Shown here: positions 45,825 to 56,480 of the stretch, in pieces | Layout: every line of letters starts with the position of its first letter | Position numbering within the stretch: position 1 is the first letter of the stretch | NCBI RefSeq assembly: GCF_027409185.1 | Contig: NC_084478.1 | Span: 81,265,624-81,329,623, forward strand | DNA: 64,000 bases | DNA from: Cynocephalus volans | Taxonomy: Eukaryota > Chordata > Mammalia > Dermoptera > Cynocephalidae | Direction of reading: 5' to 3' | Translations under genes and position numbers: made by a program | Notes under the pieces: generated by a model | The model's database searches: none | Told to the model about the DNA's origin: nothing | What the model saw: the letters and a program-made list of their open reading frames with translations, nothing else

Positions 45825-46262
45825 CTTCCACTTCCAACCGTTCCGGAGCCAACGTCCAGATCCCCCGTTTTTCGGACTCAGCCCGGGCTCCGGTTCCTGC
45901 TCCTCTGATCGGCCGCAGCGGTGTTCCCTGGTCAACGTTCCCTCCTATTCTTGAGATCGCCGGAGACACTGTCCCCGCTCCCCATTCAATTGAAGGAATG
46001 GATAGGCCTTCCCAGGCCAGAAACCCTTCATTTAGTGACCACAGTTCCAAAAAAGGGGCCCGTCGGATATAAAAGCCCAAACAGCTGCGAGTTAGGATCG
46101 ATTTTTTATGGCACGAATAAGTACGGTCAAAACTAACCATCCTTGTTGCCCTACGGGGCCATTTGAGATGAGGTCAGACCAGCTTCGGAGCATACTGGGA
46201 GATGTAGTTTCCAGGGGTTCGAGTAGCGGAAGAGCCGGGGCTAATCTCTAAAATAGCCGCGA
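45825..46262 (-). promoter_or_regulatory. HDAC8: HDAC8 promoter and 5'UTR region
   Basis: CpG dinucleotides are concentrated at 45740-45960 and 46190-46275, against CpG-poor surroundings, giving a small CpG-rich promoter. No TATA box is evident. An ETS-like CCGGAGAC/CTTCCGCCGG context lies around 45798-45970 and a ZNF143-type site at 46190-46210. The transcription start was not determined; it must be upstream of 45824, probably within about 300 bp. Confidence 0.7.
46190..46210 (-). promoter_or_regulatory. ZNF143/SBS-type motif
   Basis: The minus strand contains AACTACATCTCCCAGTATGC, close to the well-known ACTACAATTCCCAGCATGC promoter motif bound by ZNF143 (STAF) and frequent in CpG-island promoters. 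It lies about 370 bp upstream of the HDAC8 ATG. Confidence 0.75.
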
Positions 46263-46285
46263 ATTTGAGTTTTAGCGCTGGAAGG

Positions 46286-46308
46286 AAAAAAAAAAAAAAA
46301 AAAAAAAA
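46286..46308. repeat. A-homopolymer (23 A)
   Basis: Uninterrupted A run just upstream of the HDAC8 promoter on the intergenic side. No recognisable retroelement body precedes it, so it is listed as a simple repeat. Confidence 0.9.
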
Positions 46309-46309
46309 G

Positions 46310-46974
46310 CAGTCTCAACTCCTTATGAATTGTTTCAATCTAAAAATACAGCCATTTCAATACTTAAAGACAGATACAATGTGGCCACCTAGAGCCCACC
46401 ACCAGCCAGCTACATCAGCTGCCTATTCTAAAGATTGGCTTTTTGTTTGGGGGACTAATTAATGGTGCAAATAGCTTGAAAAGTTTACACAGTAAATTGT
46501 GTGATACCACTTTAGTTCATTTCTTTTCATCACTAACTATCCACGTCCATGTAAGAGGATAAACAATCTCAATAATTTACTCTGGAAAATCTGATAACAC
46601 TTTTCCAAGAGTCTGGCTGGTACTGTGGAAATTGCTTGGTAGATTCCAATCAGGCAAGGATGTCAAATGTACTCCTTGAACATTCGTGTGGTAGGAGGAA
46701 TGCAAACAGATACTTTCAGTGGTGTTTGAAAACTGAAGCTCTTCTTCCCTCCTTCTTTTTGTTTCTGCAGCTAAACAAAGGTTAGGAAAATATTTTAGGT
46801 TTGTTGTGAGTGTCCACATTAAGGACCATCCTGAGGCAGTATTAAAATTACCCTCAGCATTTCCAGAATCTGGAGGCCCTTATGATTTGATTCAAGCTGG
46901 CCAATGCCCAGGCCTGAATTCTCACAGTGACCTGAGGTGACCTACTAACACCCCTGAGACAATGTAATATCCTT
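46310..46974. other. Intergenic, nothing recognised
   Basis: Between HDAC8 and PHKA1. No exon or named repeat seen. Confidence 0.4.
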
Positions 46975-47200
46975 ATCTTTTAAAAAATCTTAGCTTGCTT
47001 TTTACTCTTTAAACATTTATTAAGCATTGTAGTATGCACTTTGGATGTGTTATCTCTTTTTATCCTTGCAACAGTCCTGTTTAAGGATGTAATATGCCCA
47101 TTTTACAGATGCAGTTTACAGAGAGAAAACATCTATCCAAAGTCACACACTTAACAAACAGAAAAGCAGGAATTCAAAGTAAGTTCTGCCTGACACTGAA
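46975..47200 (+). mobile_element. MIR SINE
   Basis: 'TAATATGCCCATTTTACAGA' and 'CAAAGTCACACACTTAACAA' with 'GCAGGAATTCAAAG' are the MIR core and 3' half. Confidence 0.8.
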
Positions 47201-47315
47201 GCCTTTGAACACTCCCTTTACTATATAAACTTGATTTCTCCAGGACGACTTGGTGCTACATTGAACTTTGTTTAACCTTCCATTTAGTATCCCTTCAATG
47301 CTTAGTGTTATGGAA

Positions 47316-47318
<3 letters not shown>

Positions 47319-47353
<35 letters not shown>
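47319..47353. repeat. (GT)17 microsatellite
   Basis: Uninterrupted GT run of about 35 bp. Confidence 0.95.
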
Positions 47354-47354
<1 letters not shown>

Positions 47355-47734
47355 TGTGTTTTCTAAGCAGAATGTAAGCTCTTATGCTTCTTTTATATCT
47401 TCCCATAGCAACTACTTCAAAGCTCTGCAATCATTCAGTCATTCATCAAACATTTACCTGACATCAGCTAAGTGTACAAAACAGCTGAAGATTCGAAGAT
47501 GAATTACAATCTGATATCTTTTCTCAAGGAATTTGCATTCTTGTAAAGAAGATGAGGTAAATATACAGGAAATTATATGCAATGCAGAGTCAGAAAATGG
47601 ATGTAAGATGCTTAGCTTACTTAAAAAATAAGCATTAAGTGCTTATTAACCAGTATTTAATAAATGGTAACTAGATTCTTATTTGGTGGCATTTGAGGGG
47701 GCCTTAGAGGGTGCACAGGCTTTTGCTTGGTAAA

Positions 47735-48060
47735 GATGGGAGCCAGAGGAGGGTGTGCTGACTAGAATGAACAGCATAAGCAAAAACACAAAGGAGAAAA
47801 TTTCTAGTCTAATTTGAGTGAAGGGGCCAGACTATGAAGGGCTTTGAAATCTAGGCTAAAGGGAATAGACTTCATTCTGTGGAAAATGGGGAGACTTTTA
47901 GACAGAAATCTTAAAAAAAAAAAGATTTCTACAGCAGTAGTGTGTAGGAGAGATTAGTTATTGAAAGACTAGAGGCAGCAAGATGACTGCAGTAGTTTAG
48001 ATAAGAAGTGATGATTGGTTAAACTAGGGTGGGGACAACCGGAATAGAGAGGGAGAAACA
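47735..48060 (+). mobile_element. Unnamed mammalian-wide repeat, fragment
   Basis: 'GACTATGAAGGGCTTTGAAA', 'TCATTCTGTGGAAAATGGGG' and 'GCAAGATGACTGCAGTAGTT' follow the order of the long copy at 18530-19485. Confidence 0.5.
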
Positions 48061-48364
48061 ATGCACAGGGTAGGTTGAACAGGACTTCCTTAATACATGG
48101 ATATTGATGAGAGGGAGATATATAGAAGAGAGTCACTGAAAACTCTTAAATTTAAAGCCTGATGAAGAGAAGGCTAGTAGTACCAATATAAGAAAGAGGG
48201 CAATCAGGTGGAAGAACTCATAGGATAGGGCGGAATGGACATGAGTCTGATTTGAAAAGTTAAAAAATGTTGAGTTTCATAAATCAATGGGTTAAGCGAT
48301 TACAGTGACACACACACACATATTTCTCCACATGAATAGGAGATAGCTGAAGTCATTAACAGTG

Positions 48365-48830
48365 GCTGAGATAGCCAAGGGAACATGGCTTTCTCCACCG
48401 GGACATCTAATAGTCATATCCAACTAAACATTTTCAAAACCAAACTCCTGATTTCCCCATCCAAGTCCTTTCCACCCCTTCCCCATCTTTCAAGCTTAGT
48501 AAAGATACCAATATCTATACAGTTGCCTAGACCAGAAACCTGGGAGTTATTTGTGTTCCCTCCTTTTCCTTCACCTGCAGATCCAATCCATCAGCAATTT
48601 CCATCAGTTCCACCTCCAAGACATGCCTTAAATACACCCACTTCTTTCCCTCTGCACTGCCACCACCCCAGTCCGGGCACTATTACCTCTTGCCTGGGCC
48701 TTCTGCAATATCTATCCAGTCTCTATTTCCACTCTTGCTGCCCTACAACCTATTCTCTTTGCAGCCACCATAGTGAGCTTCTAAAAAAAAGTAAATTGGA
48801 TCATGTCACTGAAACCTGCCCCACCCCTTG
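48365..48830 (+). mobile_element. L2 fragment
   Basis: 'AGTCATATCCAACTAAACAT', 'GAAACCTGGGAGTTATTTGT', 'CCTTCACCTGCAGATCCAAT' and 'AAATTGGATCATGTCACTGA' run in L2 order. The 184-codon plus-strand frame (48385-48939) lies inside it and is not a gene. Confidence 0.75.
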
Positions 48831-48859
48831 GTGGGAATCTTTGAGCCCAGAAGAAAAGT

Positions 48860-49420
48860 GTAATTTTGGGAAATGCCTGTTTGTGGGGGTTCAGGGGAGA
48901 AAAAAATACCAGAAAGGAGACAAAAGGGAAATAGTTTGATAGGACAGTTTCACAGAAATCAGGAGAGGAGAGAGCTTCATGAAGGAAGAGATGATAACAA
49001 TGTCATGTATTTCAAAAGTGTCAGATCCCCTTCTGCAGCGGAAGCTCACTGGTGAGCTATGAAAAAAAAGGAGGTAGAGGAGGAAGCCAGATTGTGGGTG
49101 GTGGGTGGTGGGTGGGAGGGGGATGTCAGTTAAAAAGTGAAGCTAACACAGTTAAGTGTAGTTTCCTCTTTGAAGAAATGTGATTGTGAAAGGAAGGAGT
49201 TAGTCTATCAGCCTGAAGGGACATTAGAGCCCAGAAATGCTTTTTGGGATAAGAGAACTGCATGTTTATAGACAGAGGGAAAGGAGTCCATGGAGGATGT
49301 AGGAGTTCACTAAAAGGTGAGATCATAACAGGTTGGCAACACAAGAAGGAAATAGGACTTGTCCTGGGCCTTGAGGGATAGGCGGTGGAAGGAAGAGGAC
49401 AGGACAGACTGGGCAACTGA
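48860..49420 (+). mobile_element. Unnamed mammalian-wide repeat, 3' part (tentative)
   Basis: Purine-rich sequence with 'GGAAGCCAGATTGTGGGTGG' resembles the distal part of the repeat family above. A triplicated GTGGGTG run sits near 49095-49117. Confidence 0.4.
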
Positions 49421-49774
49421 CTCCTTAAATTATGGACTCTAATCAGATTACATGAAAATAGATTGTTTTATGTGTTATTTCAGATCTGGCAACAGATAGC
49501 TGAGCACTTCAACACATGGGCATTGCTTCTAATCTGGAAACAGTATCCAAGTAGGGCAAGCAATGTGGCAAGATGGCTCAAGTATGGAGAAATTGTTACA
49601 CAGTGCTCTGGAACTGGCAATGTATTCCTGCAGCAAATCTCATAGGGAGGCTGGATCCTTACTCATAAGTAAGACAGAGCACAAATCATGCCACAGATCC
49701 CTAATCTCAATTTTCCACATGCTTAATACCCATATTGTCCTTAGATTGGGAAGAAAACCCTTCCCAAAGCACTG

Positions 49775-49920
49775 GATTTGCAGTTGAGGGACTTGAAGTC
49801 AGAGGAAGTAGGTTGAATCTTGGCTCCAAAGCTTGCTAGCGTAGTGACCCTGGGTAAGTTACTTGACTCACTTTCCTCAACCGTTATTGCTAAAGATAAT
49901 GTCTGAGCCATCAAGGTCAC
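49775..49920 (+). mobile_element. MIR SINE
   Basis: 'AGGTTGAATCTTGGCTCCAA' and 'AGTGACCCTGGGTAAGTTAC' are central MIR blocks. Confidence 0.8.
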
Positions 49921-49924
49921 GCTG

Positions 49925-50530
49925 GGCCGCACCACTTCTTTTGGTACTCTCTCTTGCCTTCACTTGCTGGCAGAAGTGGTGTCTGGTTAAGGTAATTGTT
50001 GGAATCCTGCCGACATAGCCAACTGTATTGCTAGGGCTAGGGCTCACAGAGTCTTCAAACCTGTTGTACAGACTGGGTCACAGACCCCTCACACACAGAT
50101 CATGAGCTAGGTAATTGGGAAAGATCCTGGGAGCTGTTGGTAGACGACAGGAGTTCAGTCCTCAGCTTCCTCAGCAGCAGCAGCAGCAGTGGCCTCCAAG
50201 AGGGTCCTGGGGGCCCTGGCAGCAACAGCTTCCAGCAACAGCCTCCAGCAGCAGTAGCGGCCTCCCTGTGCCCCTCCACCCCCGGGGTGGCCCTGGGGGT
50301 GGAGGAGCCCTGTGCATCAGAGCCGTTCATCCCTTATACTTAAATCTGACAACGCAGGACAACCTAGGTGTGAGTCAGGCAAGCCAGGAACACCTGCGTG
50401 CCCACGTGCATCTACATCAGACAACAGCCCAGGAACACCTGGGCACACGCGCAGTTAGTTACATATTTACATCAAATGCTGGGCAAGATTCCGAACATCC
50501 AAGGGAGCCCTGACCATTTTCCTATATTTT
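49925..50530 (+). other. GC-rich, CAG-repeat segment, possible LTR remnant
   Basis: Contains six CAG units at 50171-50188 and further CAG-rich stretches to about 50255, then Pro/Gly-type GC-rich sequence. An open frame of 132 codons (50115-50513) reads Gln-rich then degenerates. Composition contrasts with the flanks. The succession could be an ERVL-type LTR with an expanded CAG tract, but I could not match it. A coding exon is unlikely: no homology recognised, no convincing splice sites. Confidence 0.35.
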
Positions 50531-50639
50531 TCATACAAGCAGGCAGGAGGAAAAGCAAACCACCTTTTTTGCTCATTCCACTGATGCTTCAACTGTATTC
50601 AACAGACTGACCCATGTTTTCACACCACCCCATAATATC

Positions 50640-50890
50640 TTTTCCTTGGAGAGTGGAGTTGCTAAGAATGTAAACTCTAGAGTCAGACTGCCTGGGTTCA
50701 AATCCCGGTTCTACCACATTTGAGCTGATTGACCTTCAGTCTTTTGCTTAAACTCTCAGTGCCTCAGTTCCCTCACCTATAAGATGGGAATGCCAATAAT
50801 ATCTACCTCACGTGGCAATTTTGAAGATAAGAAGGCCCATGCCGAGTGTCTATATAACAATGTCTGGCATTTGGTAAGAACCCAAATATT
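50640..50890 (+). mobile_element. MIR SINE
   Basis: Near full length: 'GTCAGACTGCCTGGGTTCAA', 'ATCCCGGTTCTACCAC', 'CCTCAGTTCCCTCACCTATA' and 'TATAACAATGTCTGGCATTT'. Confidence 0.9.
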
Positions 50891-50899
50891 GGTTATTTG

Positions 50900-51880
50900 T
50901 CTTAAGAATCATTATGCCAAATATTTCTTAATTTTTTGGGGAAAGTCTACCTCCACTGTTATCCTTACCCCCACACCACTACTGCAAGAGCACTACTAGT
51001 GGTTTGAGAACAGGTCCTTGGCTTTTGGGCATAGCCTTAAAAGAAATCAGACTTCTGTTAAATATAGGGTGACCATATCATCCAAACTGGGACACTTTTG
51101 AGAGAAAGAGAGTGTTATTAATAACTATGCCGGGATAACAGGCATAAATGGGGACTATCCTGGACAAATCAAGACCTGGGATCACTCAAGTTAAACAGGA
51201 AATGAAGACTAAATGTGGAAAATACTGTATTTATCTTCACTGCATTAGTACAGATACTAGGCATTTGGCAAGTGCAAAAAGGGGTGGTAGAGGTTTTTGT
51301 GAGCTGTGGCGAAGAACAACTTTTGCCTCACCATTTGCATAAAATTCCCAGAATGTGGTAAATAATAATTAACCAGGATGGGACCATAGAGATACTGTTC
51401 ATCCTTGCTGGATAAACTCTCTCTTATTATAGAAAAGGCTGATGAAGAGTATAAACATGATTCTGCCAAACAGTTATAATATTTAGGAGAACAAATAATT
51501 TTTAAGTACCCTCCAGTAGTGAAGAAACACCATTTGTACAAAATTGGAATGCTTAGTAAAAATTTGCTTTATTCATTTATGAGAACAGGTTTCCTAAAGA
51601 TGTCAATAAACCTGTTTGAATTTAGTGAGCCTAGTTTGAGCAGGTATGTATTTGAACGATAAAGCTGCATTTCTTTTCATATATTAACTAACATATTATA
51701 TAGTGTATAATACATGATATGTGTATTAATATTAATATTATTCTACTTTGACCCAATTAATGATCTTTGACTGTACTGTGTATCTAAACAGAATATGTAA
51801 AATAAAGCAATGAAATAAACTTTAGTCACAAAAATGCAAATAAAATTTTGCGCACTGTCACCAGACATGATTTAATTGGA
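50900..51880. other. Intergenic, mostly unassigned
   Basis: A short segment at 51064-51176 ('AGGGTGACCATATCATCCAA' ... 'GGACTATCCTGGACAAATC') has an inverted-repeat look and may be a small DNA transposon. Nothing else recognised. Confidence 0.4.
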
Positions 51881-51891
51881 AATTCTTATTC

Positions 51892-51897
51892 TTTATT
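51892..51897 (-). terminator. PHKA1: Candidate PHKA1 poly(A) signal
   Basis: TTTATT on the plus strand is AATAAA on the minus strand, in the context AGAATAAAGAATAAG, followed downstream by AT-rich then GT-containing sequence. Other weaker TTTATT sites exist at lower coordinates (51562). Confidence 0.4.
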
Positions 51898-52762
51898 CTA
51901 TTTTCAAAACATAAGTGCTTTAAAAAAATCTAACATATCTTTTTAGTCTCACACTTAAAATGAACAAAATACAAGTAGAGTTTTCTAAAAAGTTGATTTA
52001 CAATTTAAATACAACTGTATGGGGATCATAGTGACAGACATTTTAGCAAACCCAGAGAAATGCAGTCATCAGTGTCAGTTCAGGCTAATGAGTGTGGGCA
52101 GGACTGGTGGCTTTCACTTCTGGTACACCAGATGTACTCTCTGTGAATGGGGTACACTTACAGCCAGTAAAAAGACAAACAGTTTTAGAACAGCTTGTAG
52201 ATTTTCTTTAAAAGTGCCAGAAAATCATGTACACAGAAAGCTACTTACTGTATGTCTCCATTTGTTCTGAGGGAGGTACTGAAAAGGTTGGCCATCCTCT
52301 CTTTGTTTCCACCATCTGTTTTCTATCACCCTACTGTGCTCACTTATTTAGTGTCCTCATAAGACTGTCACTCATTCTGTAAGAATTATTTAGAGACTCT
52401 CCCATCCCCAACTTCCTTATTCCCGTTCTTGGGGGAAAAACCTTAAAAACTTGAGGGAAAAGAGAGGATTAAAGTAAGAAATTATCTGAGTACAAACAGG
52501 GAAATGAGCAGAGTCTCTACCCACAAATTGGAAGAAGGAAAGTTAGGAGACACATTTGTCAAGGAAGGCTACCTATTCGTGGGACCAGGGGAGAGGACTG
52601 AAGGTATTCTCCCATTACCCTTTGTGTGTCATCTTGAGATCACACTCCTTCTCTCACATGCAACACTCATATTTACATACTCAGTCCGTCAAATGTAGAT
52701 ACAAATAGGTGTACAGACATATATATCAAAAGTACTTACATTCAGAAAAATTCCCATATGTA

Positions 52763-52764
<2 letters not shown>

Positions 52765-52838
<74 letters not shown>
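52765..52838. repeat. (CA)37 microsatellite
   Basis: 74 bp of uninterrupted CA on the plus strand, hence a (TG)37 run in the predicted PHKA1 3'UTR. Long and pure, so likely length-polymorphic. Confidence 0.97.
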
Positions 52839-52839
<1 letters not shown>

Positions 52840-53998
52840 TTACAAGAAACAGATATATGCCCACAGATACCAAGATACACAGGGGTATGAACACTAGACT
52901 TAGGAAGTGAAAATATAAGGGAACGAATTTAAGAATAGACGGAGGAGGGCAGAGAGATAGGGGGTGTGGCTGGATGTGGTAGGACGTGAGTAGGTGAGTG
53001 AGACAGAGACCAAGAGCATAAGCAAAGAGGTGCTCGGCAGAGCAGCTGTAGACTGGACTGCTGATTTTCTCTTTGCCAAAGACAGCGGCTTCAATTCTTC
53101 TCTGTGTTGTGTGTCAGCTCATTCTTCAGATGCAAGGATAAGGTGCACAAGGCAGTCTTCAGGGAACTAACCCCCCTCTGAATCCCTCTCTACTCCCTAT
53201 GTATAAGACACTGCCCAGGCATCTTTTCTTTCTCCTCCTCTCTGGAATTGGGCCCCTGGCTCCATTTCTCTGGCTTATTCTGCATTTTTCCACTGCAAAT
53301 GTATCTCTGAGTATCAGCAATCTTCATAAAATGTGATTTCAAATGTTAATACAGAAATCCTTAAATATACATGCTGCATTTGCATTTTTCGATATTTCAT
53401 CAGAGTGAGAGTAGGCATTGTATGTGCAGATACAGAGAGGGCAACAATAGAGACAATAATTCTACACAGAAACTATTTCATCACTTAGTGTGAGGTAAGC
53501 TGTGAGTAAAGAAGGAAACTATCATCTGGTACTCTCTTTTCCCAAGAAAAGGCACTTAAAATGAATATTTCCAATTTATGGCAGCATAAAATCCAACAAT
53601 TTAGGGTTTACTCACTTGAAATAATGCCCCAAAGGATCTACCACTCATACACACAATAAAACCACACACAAGAAAACACAGACTTTAGGAATAAGTTGTT
53701 ATTAAGACCTGCTCCCCAAACAGGAGTTAGAAAACGAAGTTGGTAACAGATCCGGAGGAAAAAAAAACCACATGCAAACTTTTATGAACCATGAAAGAAT
53801 TAAAGCCAATAATGAAAGGCCTGGTTGACCATATGCAAAAGCAGTTAGTTTATCTGAAAAGTTCTCTCTTCTTGGTAGGGATGGGATAGAAGGGGGCAGG
53901 ATAGGAGTGATCAGGCAATAACATTTCAGTTCCATGCACAATTAACTGAGGCAGGGACCAGCTGTCAAAAGACTCCTAGCAGCCCGGACCCAAAGCCC

Positions 53999-54172
53999 TC
54001 ACTGCATGGCACAGATGCTGTGTGGCAGGAACTCCTGCACGTAGGTGGCAGCTGCCTTGGAGAGGTAGGTCATGGTGCCAAACCTGCCACTAGGTGCACT
54101 GTCATACAGAAGAGTACAGATGCCAGATGCAGGATCCTTTGCCAACATGATGTCATCTGCGCCGAGGGTTTT
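53999..54172 (-). CDS. PHKA1: PHKA1 last coding exon
   Basis: Minus-strand frame begins right after an acceptor AG (54174-54173) with '[20 protein letters not shown]' and ends '[14 protein letters not shown]' and TGA (54001-53999). PHKA1 is the muscle alpha regulatory subunit of phosphorylase kinase, the (alpha-beta-gamma-delta)4 enzyme that activates glycogen phosphorylase. The terminal Cys-Ala-Met-Gln is the CaaX box known to be farnesylated in the rabbit alpha subunit. The exon is 58 codons including the stop, phase 0 at its 5' edge, with no disruption. PHKA2, the liver paralogue, is the main alternative; the CAMQ end and the adjacency to HDAC8 favour PHKA1. Confidence 0.93.
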   Translation of the reverse strand, partial: KTLGADDIMLAKDPASGICTLLYDSAPSGRFGTMTYLSKAAATYVQEFLPHSICAMQ

Positions 54173-54174
54173 CT

Positions 54175-55379
54175 GTTTGGTTGTTAAGGGTGAAAGAACA
54201 CAGGGGAAAGGAAAAATTACTAATCCTACTAAGTAAAGTCCTGATTAGTATAACTCAGAGGCTCCTCCCTATCACCAATTAGTTGGACCCTAGGCTGTTT
54301 AGCCAGGAAGGGTTCAGGGTTATGCACGAAAGAGTGAATATGAGTTTCTATACATGCAATTTTTACTAGATCCCAAACTCATGTAAATTATTTTAAAGCA
54401 ATTAATTGTTCAGAATTTTCCCCAGTACAATGAGTTTTTCAAAGTTAAATATAATAGTTAATTAAATGAGTCATTCTTGTTAAGAGACAAATGTTAACAC
54501 AAATCACCCTAGAGGACTTTGGTCTGATTCCTTCTAGTACTACTAATTTTAGCTTGTATTCTTTTATCTTATGTTTGATAATTATTTCTTTCTAAGCCAA
54601 CTTAATTGAAATAGACTGTCAGCTTTCCAAGGCTAGAGTATATGCCTAAAAAAGATCACATTTTCCGATACACAGACTGACAGCAATCCAGAATATTTAA
54701 AGTTAGGACTGTCCTAGAAAATCCTGGATTCTTTTCTTCTGCATCCTCTCACAGTGTCTAATAGAATGAAATACCTGTTATGTTTTAGAGATTTTCCTAT
54801 TGACAACAGTGTATGTCCTTCACCTTATGTGCTTCACTCCTAATCTAGGCAATGTTTCGAACACTTTCAATAAACAGTTTGTATTTTTTAATGTAGTTAA
54901 TTTCCTGGAAGAAGATTTACTAAGAAAAAAAGAAAAATGTAGAAATAAAAGTTTCACTTCATTATTTTCCTATGGGTAAGTAGAACAGCAAAAGCAAATC
55001 TTCTCTTTTCCTTAGTAGTCCAGAAAGGATATGCTACCCAATAGTCTCTAATTAAGTTCTTAAAGCTACAAAAAGCATTGTGATCAGGAATTTAAAATAT
55101 GATGCTAATGCTATGTTTCAGGGCTTTTCAGGGAAGAGCATAAACCTCTTGAGTTCCAGGCAAATTTACCATATAACACAAAGCACAAAACACATGGTAG
55201 ACAGAGGTGGTCCTGTAGCCTACCACTTTTGCAAACAGAGTTCAGAGCCACTACAAAGGAGGCCCAGAAAAGAGCTACGAGAAAGAGGGCACAAGAAAGT
55301 GACCTTGGCTTCGTGAAATGCTCTGAATGCAGTCAGGTTAGCAAACATTCTCCTTTGAGAAAACAACAGGTTTACCTAC
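54175..55379. other. PHKA1 intron before last exon
   Basis: AT-rich; no repeat firmly recognised and no extra exon seen. Confidence 0.6.
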
Positions 55380-55580
55380 CTGTTCTTGAAGGAACAAGTC
55401 ATTGGCAATATGCACTATTTTTTCCACAGCAATGATGCTTCCAATGCTATGAATTTCAATGTCTGCCAGCATGGTGAGGACAAGGATAGCTTCAACCAGA
55501 AGCTGGCGGTACTCTGGCTGAGGTACACGATTCAGGACAGACTCCACATGAACAGAGAATTTAATCTCGCCTGGAGTCAT
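55380..55580 (-). CDS. PHKA1: PHKA1 penultimate exon
   Basis: A 201-bp, phase-0 exon on the minus strand: '[20 protein letters not shown]', '[20 protein letters not shown]', then '[20 protein letters not shown]' and DLFLQEQ. This is the conserved helical C-terminal domain of phosphorylase kinase alpha/beta subunits. Acceptor CACAG precedes 55580 and donor GTAGGT starts at 55379. The methionine at its first codon is internal, not a start. It joins in frame to 'CHGLSVEGF...TTKE' upstream and 'KTLGADD' downstream. Confidence 0.95.
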
Positions 55581-55699
55581 CTGTGAGAAAGAGAAAGAAT
55601 ATCACTTCCTAAGAGCCCATCACTCAGGAGGCATCAATTACCTGCTCTGAAAGGCAGTGAAAACACTGTAGCTGTGAACAGTGCGTTAGCCCCTTTAAG

Positions 55700-56150
55700 G
55701 TAACTGAGTGAATAAATTGGTTCAATCTTTTTGGAAAGCAATCTCGCAATGCATAACAAGAGTCATAAAAGTGTCAATGCCCTCTAACCCATAATCCTAT
55801 TTCTAGGAGTTGATCCTAAGGAAGTAATTCCTAAAAGGAAAAAAGCTCTATATGCAAGAGTGTTTATAGCAACATTAATCACAGGTATAAAACTAGAAGT
55901 ACTTAAACATGGGAATGGCTGTATAAATAATGGTATGTCATGGCATAGCAACTTCACGAGTTTTTATAGAACCATTCAAAAGAATAAATCTAATGACTGT
56001 GGATGAAGGAAAAATTTAATTAGAACTTAAAATTGTATATAGATGATAATTAGAATTATGTAAAACATCTACGTACCGTTAGGTTTAAATGGGCATTAAG
56101 AAATGTAAAGTTATTTTAGGGTGAAGAGGACGGAGTAACAATTTTTGGTA
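55700..56150 (+). mobile_element. Old L1 3' fragment
   Basis: 'GGAAAGCAATCTCGCAATGC', 'ATTTCTAGGAGTTGATCCTA' and 'AAGAGTGTTTATAGCAACAT' are diverged L1 ORF2-end blocks. In the PHKA1 intron. Confidence 0.65.
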
Positions 56151-56159
56151 AAATCATAT

Positions 56160-56395
56160 TGAGTATATACTCTAGGGAGGCAATGTAGATTTGGAGTCTA
56201 AACTCCTGGGTTCAAGTCCTGTCTTCGTCAGTTACTGGTTATACGATCTTGGACAAATAATTTCTTTAAATTTGTTTCCTTATTTGTAAATTGGAAATGA
56301 TAATCCCTTCTTAATCTATCTCACATAGTTGTGTTGAAGATCAAATTAAATAATGTGCAAATGCTTTGAAGACTCTTAATGGTACTATTGAGGTA
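56160..56395 (+). mobile_element. MIR SINE
   Basis: 'GAGTCTAAACTCCTGGGTTC', 'GTCAGTTACTGGTTATACG' and 'CACATAGTTGTGTTGAAGAT' in MIR order. Confidence 0.85.
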
Positions 56396-56398
56396 TGA

Positions 56399-56480
56399 AT
56401 GAGGGTACTTCAAAAAATTCATGGAAAAATTTATATTATTTTTTAATTCTATTTTCCACAAACTTTTTGAAGTGCCCTTG
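56399..56480 (-). mobile_element. Palindromic MITE, copy 3
   Basis: Left arm GAGGGTACTTCAAAAAATTC, right arm 'AAACTTTTTGAAGTGCCCTT' followed by G and TA. The centre matches copy 2. Located in the PHKA1 intron. Confidence 0.8.

Larger units (their letters stand above)
51881..53998 (-). other. PHKA1: PHKA1 3'UTR (predicted extent)
   Basis: Downstream of the PHKA1 stop the minus strand has no splice-bounded exon and ends in an AT-rich stretch with an AATAAA-type signal near 51.9 kb, giving a 3'UTR of about 2.1 kb. That fits a mRNA longer than its ~3.7-kb coding part. It carries a 74-bp CA/TG microsatellite. The 3' limit is a prediction; earlier cleavage sites are possible. Confidence 0.5.

Noticed and set aside
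45825..45935. In-frame N-terminal extension of HDAC8
   Set aside because: The frame stays open upstream of the ATG to 45935, but its first possible start there is TTG, not ATG. The known HDAC8 start has a better Kozak context.
48385..48939. 184-codon plus-strand frame
   Set aside because: Coincides with an L2 fragment whose landmarks are in consensus order; no homology to a protein.
52765..52838. CRISPR-like regular repeat
   Set aside because: Simple dinucleotide repeat without spacers, in a mammalian genome.
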